64,000 nucleotides of DNA from Microglena sp. YARC (Eukaryota > Chlorophyta > Chlorophyceae > Chlamydomonadales > Chlamydomonadaceae). This document shows, in pieces, positions 25,933-35,809 of the stretch (position 1 is its first letter; each line of letters opens with the position of its first letter). The notes below the pieces were generated by a model that did not search any database, had not been told where the DNA came from, and saw nothing but the letters and a program-made list of their open reading frames with translations. Position numbers and translations under genes: made by a program. The stretch spans positions 16,299,706 through 16,363,705 of the forward strand of contig CM039465.1 of NCBI GenBank assembly GCA_022414725.1, read 5' to 3'.

Positions 25933-26597
25933 CCTCCAAGGTCAGCGTTTTTGGGGTTTGTTGTAGCTTTTTTGTAGCTTTTGGGGCCATTTGGGGCACA
26001 GCAAATAAACCTTTTTTGTTTTTACTTTTTTATAGCGATAATTTCTCTAAAAACGGGTCAAAACTTATCAAACCCGATATATATAAAAAACAAAATAAAT
26101 AATGTATAAATATATATATATAAATATAAATTATATATATATATACTATAACTATATATATATACCCATAAAATATATATATATAAATAACAAAATAAAA
26201 TAAAAACACTGTTCCAGGCTAACGCGACTACTGCTAGGTTCGGCTTACAGCGGTGGTGTCCTTAATTTCACGTCCTGTGAGTGACTGCATTACACGCGAT
26301 GTAACAATTTAAATTTAAATTCAATTCCAGGCTTACAGGTGAGGGGCAAGTCCCTGTTGGGCGTATTGGGCAAGTCCCTGAGGTATCCCTACCCTGGAGT
26401 ATCAAAGCCTGTTGATGCCACCAACTGTAGGTGGTGGGAGGTGGGGATGGTGAGGGGGGTGGGTGGGTGCTTGGGGTGGTATGGGGGTATGGGGGGGGAT
26501 GGAGGTGGGGGGTACCAGGCTGAGGGGCAAGTCCCTGTTGGGTGTATTGGCAAGTCCTGGGTATCAAAGCCTACATGCCACAACTGCAGGTGTGTGT

Positions 26598-26636
<39 letters not shown>

Positions 26637-29600
26637 GGGGGTGGGACGGGGGGGGGGCATCCCCTATCCCTGGGTATCAAAAGCATACGATGCCACCAAC
26701 TGCACGGTGGGGGTGGCGGGGGTGGGGGGGATAGGGTGCGTGTGTGTTGGGTGGGGTGGGGGGGGGGCTGGGGGGGAGGCATCCCTATCCCTGGGGCATC
26801 AAGGACGTAGCCCCAACACGAAAATCAAAGAATTATTTTTAGATTGAATCTGTAGTGCTAATAGAAACTAACGCTGAGACTACAATTCAGGGCACACACC
26901 CCTCCTGCGAGCATTGTTTTTCTTCCAGGATAAATGTAACCATCATTACTGATGAAATCTAATGGCTCAGCACTGTGTGTGTTTCTGTGCGCTAGGCCGC
27001 CATTCCGTCTCTGCATGGCGACGCATGTGTCTGCGCTAAACTAGTAAGAAATACCCCTCCCTCCCCCCACCCCCCCCCCCCCCCCCCCCCACACACCACA
27101 CACCACCCCACACACTGAACCACACATACACACGAACAAACAGGCATGCACAACACACGTCCAGAAACAAGCTCTTAGGGCACAAGCCACCCAGTAAAAA
27201 AGCCCGTTAGGAAACACAACTTCTGCTGAGATGAGCTCGTACAAAAGCGGGGTTGAAGAAAAAGAGCGAGCGATGCCAGCACTTTGTCAGCAAGCACAAT
27301 GGTGGCTCATGGGAAAACCTACTCACCATCCTCCAGCTATAAGGCCCAAGCCACCCAGTCGAAAAGCCGGGGACACACCTTCTGCTGAGGATGAGTTCAT
27401 ACAAAAGGCGCCTGAATAGAAGGGGAGCAATGCCAGGCACTTAATGCCCAGCACTGTACAGCAAGATCAATGGTGCTCATGGGAAAACTTATCCACCACA
27501 ATCAAGCTCTAAGGCACAAGCCACCCAGTTAAAAAGCCGGGAACACACCTTCCTGCCTCAGATGAGCTCATTACAAGAGGTTGGAGAGAAGAAAGCGATG
27601 CCAGCCTCCTTAATTTACCAAGCACTTCGTCAGCGCAAGGATCAATGGTGCTCATGGAAAGCCATATTCACCACCCTCACCCCGAGCTGTAAGGCACCAA
27701 AGCCACCGCAGTCCAAAAAAGCCGACATACCTTCCACTGGGGATGAGCTCATACAAAAGGTTGAAGAGAAGGGGAGCAATGCCCGCACTTAATGTCAGCA
27801 CTTGGTCAGCAAGCTCAATGGTGGCTCATGGGAAAACCTACTCACCACCCCCACCCTCGAGCTCTAAGGCACAGCCACCCAGTACAACAAGCTGGACACA
27901 CCTATCTGTCTGAGAGATGAGTTCATACAAAAGATACTGATATAGAAGTGGGAGCAATGCCGTAGCACTTTAATGCCAGCACTTCCGTCAGCAAGATCAA
28001 TGGGGCTCATGGGGATAAACTATTATAAACCATCCTCAAGCTCTAAGGCACAAGCCACCCAGTAAAAAAAAGCCGGGGGACACACCTTCCCTGAGGATGA
28101 GCTCGAAAATACAAGAGGTTATTGTAGAGAAGAGAAGAAATAGCCGATGCCAGCTACTTAATAACCAGCACTTCGTCAGCAAGATCAATGGTGGCTCATG
28201 GGAAAACCTACTCACCACCCCCACCCTCGAGCTATAAGGCACAAGCCACCCAGTAAACAAGCCGGAGACACACCTTCTGCTGAGGATGAGTTCATACAAA
28301 AGGGGACTGAAATAGGAAAGGGCAAGCATGCCAGCACTTGGTCAGCAAGCTCCTCAATGGTGGCTCATGAAACCTACTCCACCACCCCCACCTCGAGCTC
28401 TAAGGCACAAGCCACCCAGTCAACAAGCCAGGCCGCCATTCCGTCTCTGCATGGCGACGCAGTGTTCTGGCTCCTAAACTAGTAAGAAATATACAACCTC
28501 ACACACCACCCACACTCCCCAAACATCACACACGCCACACACCTACGGACAAACAAGCATGCAAACCACACGGTACCACAAGCAAAGCTCTTAGCACAAC
28601 CACTCAGTCAACACGCCCAAGCCGAAACACACCTTCCTGCTGAGGATGAGCTCATACAAGACGGCTTTGAAGAGAAGCAGTAGCGATGCCAGCACTTCAA
28701 AATGTTCATCTCAATACGTCAGCAAGCTCACGAAAAGAGGCAATTGCAGTTCAACACCAGTAGCAACCTACGCGTGAAACTTATAACAGAAGAGCTCATA
28801 TTCAAATGAAGATCATGATTCTGCTTCTGCTTTTACTGTCAAACTTCCTGACACTGGCACAGCCTTACAACCAGCTGACACGGGTCACACCAGAGCGCCA
28901 AACCTACACGTACAGGAAGATAAAGATTCAAATGGATCATGTCCGGATCATGTTTTGCTTTATTGAGTTACTTCATTGTCTAGCTTGAACGTGTCATTGT
29001 CAACACCAAGCGCCCAACCTACGTGTCCAGGAACGGAAGAGATTCCTCAAATGGTCAAGTTTTGCTTTATTCACTTACTTCATTGGCAAGCCCACAATTG
29101 AGCACAATAACTTATGAATTACAAATGTATTGAGGTACTTTATTGGCAAGCCCCAAAATGGCAATGATCAACACCAGAGCGCCAACCTATATGTCCAGGC
29201 TGATACAGATCATACATTCGTAATTCATAAGTTATTTTGCTTTATTGTGTTACTTCATTGGCAAGCTTGAATTTGGCAGTGATCAACACCAGAGCGCCAA
29301 CCTATGTGCTTCCAGGAAGTAGAGACTAAAAGTTTTCATATGTTTTCCTTTAATGAGATACTGTTTCATTGGCAAGCTTGAAGGTGGAATTGTCAACACT
29401 AGAGCGTCCATCCTACGCGCACAGGCAAAATATAGAGACTAAAGTTTAATATTTTCCTTTAATGGAGATACCTTCATTGTAAGCTTGAAGGTGGAATTGG
29501 TCAACCACTGGCTAGAGCGCCATCCCTACGCGCACAGGAATATAGAGAATTCAAATGATCATGTTTTGCGTTTCTTGAGTCACTTCATTAGTATTTCATG

Positions 29601-32426
29601 AAAAATGTATTTAATGAAATGTATTTCATGAAAAATGTGTTTCATGAAAAATGTATTTCATGAAAAATGTATTTCATGAAAACGATAAAACAAGTATACC
29701 CCTCTAGGCCTCACCAGGCAGAAGCCAAGCGAACATCCGCCTTTCAGTTTTTCACACTCCCACATAAGCTCCATATTTACATACGCGACACAATACTTAT
29801 AAAAAAACATCAGCTAGGCTCACCAGCAGAACAGGCGGACACGCCTTTCAGTGTAGATCCCCCAAAAGGGAGAATTAGACAAAACCTGAATATGCAAAAG
29901 AAATGAATAGAGACATGTCCTTTAAATATAGAATGAATATGTGAGTACAATGAATGATATATAAATGTGAATGAATGAGGACATATAAATGAATATAGTG
30001 GAAATGGAGTATAGAAATATATAATGAATATAAATATAAATGAGATAAAATGAATATAATATTCTAAATGGATATAAATGAAATGTAAAGCATAAGTTAG
30101 GGCTCTTTTTTTACCATAGAACAAGCGAACACGGCATCTATCCTCAATGTTGATACCCACATAGGCGGCCTCCAGAGAAATAGACAAAATGTAATTTCAT
30201 GAAAACGACAATTAAAAAAGTAATGATAGTTCAGCTCACCAGGCAGAAAAGGCGAACACGGCACTCCCTTCAGTGTTCATCCCCACATAGGGTCCATATT
30301 TATTTAATAGCTTATACAAAAAAACACATTTTAAAGAAAAACGTTTACAAAAAATGTAGTTACCGTTAATTCCAATGTGGCCCATAAAAAAAGTAGTAGT
30401 TAGCGACTCACCAGCAGGGATATAAAAATGGCGTATAAAAAAATGGGTGCTATAAAAATGGGTGTAAAAAGAAAGTAGTTAGGCTCACCAGGCAGTCACA
30501 AACAGCGGACACGGCCTGTTCAATGTTTGATCCCACATAGGGTCCATATTTTTATAATAGTTAGTATAAAAAAACTTATTAAGGAAAACTTGTACAACAA
30601 ATGTTTTACCGATAATACAAATGGGTATATAAAAAGCATCAGCTAGGCTTAGATACCTAGGAGCAGAACAAGCAAACACAGCCTTTCATATTGATCCCAC
30701 ATAGGGTCCAGAGAAAAAGACAAAATGTATTTAACAAAAACGACAAAAAGCATTAGTTAGGCTAATTAGGCAGAACAGGCGAACACGGCCTTTCAGTGTT
30801 CATCCCACATAGCGTCCAGAAAAATAGACAATTTGTATTTAACAAAAACGACACTAAACTAAAAGTCATTAGTTAGGCTCAGAGAGAGTCTCTGGTTATA
30901 GGCTCACCAGGACAGAACAGCCTCTTCTGGCGAACACGGCCTTTCAGTGTTCATCCCACGTAGGGTCCATATTTATATAATACATGTAAACAACAAAATG
31001 CTTAATGAAAAAATATATAGACAATATGTTTACGGGTTAAATAAATGAATAGAAATAAATATAAAAAGCATCAGCTACGCTAAACAGGCAGAACAAGCGC
31101 ACACAGCCTTTCAGAGTTGATCCCACACAGGGTCCAGAGAAATAGACAAAATATTTTAACAAAAAACGACAAAAACAGTATTAGTTAGGCTCACCAGGCA
31201 GAACAACAGAGCGGACATGGCCTTTCAGTGTTCATCCCACGTAGGTCCATATTTATGTAATACAATAAAATATTTATATAATACAATAAAATATTTATAT
31301 AATGCAATAAAATATTTATGTAATACAATAAAATATTTATGTAATACAATAAAATATTTACATAATACAATAAAATGTTTATATAATACAATAAAGTCAA
31401 AATAAGATGCTTTTTAAAACAAGTCCTATGCAGCGTCCCAAGCGACGCGGAAAATTGGCGGAGTGTGTTGGCAACGGAACGAAAGGTGGCAACGATGGAG
31501 CTGACCAAAGCGAGTTAGTTACGCGACCGTTGCCTGACGTGTCAGACTTCAAGTTTTCGGTCAAACGGACAAATGGGTAAACATGGGGGCTCCCCCCCCC
31601 CTTGAAGAGGGGGCTCCGCCTGAAACAAAAGTTTACCGATGGGTATAAAAAGCATCGGCTCGGCTCACCAGGCAGAACAGGCGAACGCGGCCTTTCAGAG
31701 TTGATCCCACATAGGGTCCAGAGAAGGTTCTTGAGCGCACACAGCTCATCGCCCAGTAAAACTCATCTTCAGCCACCTCCTTGCCAGGCTGTAAGCCAGC
31801 CTGGAGGGCAGCGTAGTATGCGGCCCAATCCTGTCGTTGCTCCTCAACCTGACAGGGGACGAAGATACTGTGCTATGTCACGACGCAGCAGAAATGTAGA
31901 AAAAGCAAATTTGAAATTAAAATTAACTTATCTATCCTTGTAAGTCATAACTATCACTTTAAAAATGTCCGTGTCTATCAGAGGGGGGGGTGGGGGGGGG
32001 GGGGGGGGGGCAGAAAAAACAGATTTTGGACCGCTGTTCCATATGGTGGACCATGTTCAATATGGTGTCCGATTCAGATGGGAGTTGGAATTGTCAAAGT
32101 TTCATACAGAAGGAGGGGGAAACTAAGTTGAAACAAGCTTTTACCCCCACCCCCTCCTAAAACTCGCTTACCTCACCCTACCTTCCCTAAAATGTGGGGT
32201 CATTCAAATATATTTTCTTGCCCATTTCCAGTTATGCTCTTACATCTTTCATGGGTTGCCCAAACGTGATTTATCGCAAAGTTACGATTTGGGCCCCTTT
32301 GGGTCAAAACAATTCTGCTCAACTTTATTTTTGGCTCAAAAAGAAAAGCTGTCTTTTTGTATCCTGAGTATAAGCTCTATTTAAAGCGAAGTTGCAGGTA
32401 CAGCAGCTTTTTCTCTGCCCCCCACC

Positions 32427-32469
<43 letters not shown>

Positions 32470-32584
32470 CGATGTCTATCAATTAAATAAATCGACCCCA
32501 ACCTCAGTACCCCTCTCCCTTGCCACCAGCTCACATACAGGTGCACACACCCTCATACGCACACACATACCCTCCCTGACCCCC

Positions 32585-32647
<63 letters not shown>

Positions 32648-33693
32648 ATACATACACACATAACCTCCCTGACTTCCCCTCCCCTCGCCCCCCACACACA
32701 CATGCCACCCCCCACACACACACACCTTCTGAATGAGCCATGGGGTACTGGAGCTTTTCCACACTACCCACCACCACCACCACCACACACACACACATAC
32801 ACACATACCCTCCCTGACCTCCCCCTCCCCTTGCCCCCCCCACACACAATGCCCCCCCACCACCACCGACCACCACCACCTTCTGAATAGCCATGGGTAC
32901 TGGAGCTTGTCCACACTACCCACCACCACCCCCCACCACACACACACACACAAAACACGCTCACATGCCCTCCCTGACCTCCCCCTCCCCTCCCCCCCCA
33001 CACACACATGCATCCACCCCACCTTCTGAATGAGCCATGGGTACTGGAGCTTGTCCACACTACCCTCCCCACCCACACCCACCCACCCACATACCCTCCC
33101 TAATCTCTTTCCCCCCCCCCCCCTCCCCCGCCCCCCCCCCCCCCCTCCCCAACACACACACACACACACAAACATGCATCCACCCCACCTTCTGAATGAG
33201 CCATGGTACTGGAGCTTGTCCACACTACCCTCCCCACCCACAGCCACCCACCCACATACCCTCCCTAAATCTCTCCCCCCCCCCCCCCCCCCCCCCCCCT
33301 CCCCAACACACACACACACACACAAACATGCATCACCCCCACCTTCTGAATGAGCCACGGGTACTGGAGTTCTGGAGCTTGTCCACACTCCCCCCCCCCC
33401 CACACACACACAAACACACACACATACCCTCCCTGACCTCCCCCTTCCCCACCCACAATCACACACACATGCATCCACCCCACCTTCTGAATGAAGCCAC
33501 GGGTACTGGAGGTACTTGGAGCTTGTCCACACTACCCCCCCCCACACACACACCACACACACACACACACACATACCCTCCCTGACTCCCCCACCCACAC
33601 CCACAATCACACACCCACATGCATCCACCCCACCTTCTGAATGAGTCTCATGGGTACTGGAGGTACTGGAAGCTTGTCCACACTACCCCCCCC

Positions 33694-33746
<53 letters not shown>

Positions 33747-33888
33747 CACACACACACACACACACACATACCCTCCCTGACCTCCCACACCCACACCACC
33801 ATCACACACCCACATGCATCCACCCTCACCTTCTGAATGAGCCACGGTACTGGAGGTACTGGAGCTTGTCCACACTACCCCCCTCCCA

Positions 33889-33924
<36 letters not shown>

Positions 33925-34190
33925 CCTCCCTGACCTCCCCCACCCCCACCCACAATCACACACACACATGCATCCACCCCACCTTCTGAATGAGCCATGC
34001 GTACTGGAGTACTGGAGCTTGTCCACACTATCCCCCCACCCCACCCACACACACATCCACACCCACACATACCCTCCCTGACCTCCCCTACCCCCACACA
34101 CAATCACACACACATGCATCCACCCCACCTTCTGAATGAGCCACGGGTACTGGAGTACTGGAGCTTGTCCACACTACCCCCCTGCCCACA

Positions 34191-34226
<36 letters not shown>

Positions 34227-35778
34227 ACACAACCACAACATAACCCTCCCTGACCTCCCCCCCCCCACACACACACACACAATCACACACACACATGCAT
34301 CCACCCCACCTTCTGAATGAGCCATGGGTACTGGAGGTACTGGAGCTTGTCGACCTTCCAAAAGAATGGGATGGGCACCTTCTTGGGCAGCGACTCGGAA
34401 TAAGGCTTCAAAAATCCGTTCTCCTGCTTATGATACAGTAGCATGACTGCCAGAGCGACATGCCAGGGAGTCTTGTCCCAGTACGCGTCTCCAGACTGGA
34501 CAAACGTGGGGAAGGGGCACTTCTGGCGGGGCGCTAGGGTGATGGCGGAGTCGCGGGGCACGGAGAGGATGACAGAATCGGCCTTAAGGGCTCCTTGTGG
34601 TCAGGCCTCGGCCTGTGGGTGACGAGGTAAGGTGGTGGGTGGTGAGAATGTGTGTTGTGTGTGGGGGGGGGGGGGGGGGAGAAACAGACAATGCGGAGCT
34701 AGGGTGATGGCAGAGTTGCGCGGGCACGGAGAGGATGACAGAGTCGGCCTGAAGGGACTCTTTGGTGGTCAGGCCTCGGCCTGTGGGGTGACGAGGGTAA
34801 AGGTGGGTGGGGTGGTGATGAATAGGGGGGGGGGGGGTGGGGGGGGGTATGTATAGGTTATATTTAGCTGAAATCGTATGGCTTATCACTGTGTGTTTTT
34901 TGTGCGACGCGGCACCACTCCGTCACTCCATGGCAATGCTTGGGTCCGGTTAAACTAGTCCGAAATGCAACCCCATCCCCCCCTACACTCCCTAACCCTG
35001 GGCTGTCACCTTCAAGGTGGCCCACATTGCGATGGCTTTGGCTGAATAGCCAGACATGGGAGCTGCCTAGAAGCTGTCAGCTTCAAGGTGCCCCACGTTG
35101 CGATGGCTTTGGCTGAATAGCCAGACATGGGAGCTGCCTAGAAGCTGTCAGCTTCAAGGTGCCCCACGTTGCGATGGCTTTGGCTGAATAGCCAGACATG
35201 GAAGCTGCCTAGAAGCTGCTGCTGGTAGTGGAAAAGAAAAGATCTGACCTTGGGGCAACTCATTGCATTTCTTTTCAGCTACGAGCAGCAGCTTCTAGGC
35301 AGCTCCCCTGACTGGCTAGTCAGCCAAACCTGATGCAACCCCGTGCACTTTGAAGCTGACACAATGAGCTTTCCTGCATTGTTGCCATCTTGGGGCTTGG
35401 CCCAGTGACTGGTTAAGGGAGCTGCATAGAAGCTGCTGCTCGTAGCTGAAAAGAAGGCAGGGGACCATGGGGCAACTGCCCTCGAGCATTGTTTGTCATT
35501 TGTTTGCCTTTGAGTAGCAGATCTCTTTCCCTGTCCTTGGGGCAACTGGTCAGGTACAGGTGATCTTGACTGCTCGAGATTGGGCAAGCCCCTCTAGCTT
35601 ATTTGGCTACCCCTGGACTGTTACTTCCGTACACATACTTGCTCTTAGGTCCTCTGCCGTACCCTTCCGATTTTTGGGGGGGCAGATCGTGTTGTGCTTC
35701 ATAATAGCCCTTCTGGCTAGTCTGGAATTATCTTGATTAGTTGAGGTTGAGCCTAATTGGCTACCCTACCCTACCCTG

Positions 35779-35809
<31 letters not shown>

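Noticed and set aside
28806..28988. 60-codon plus frame with signal-peptide-like start
   Set aside because: Lies over the exon 4 acceptor-side array of the opposite strand; the hydrophobic start is chance.
32531..34128. Gly/Cys/Val-rich minus frames up to 365 codons and His/Pro-rich plus frames
   Set aside because: CA/C-rich spacers of the exon 2 donor-side array.
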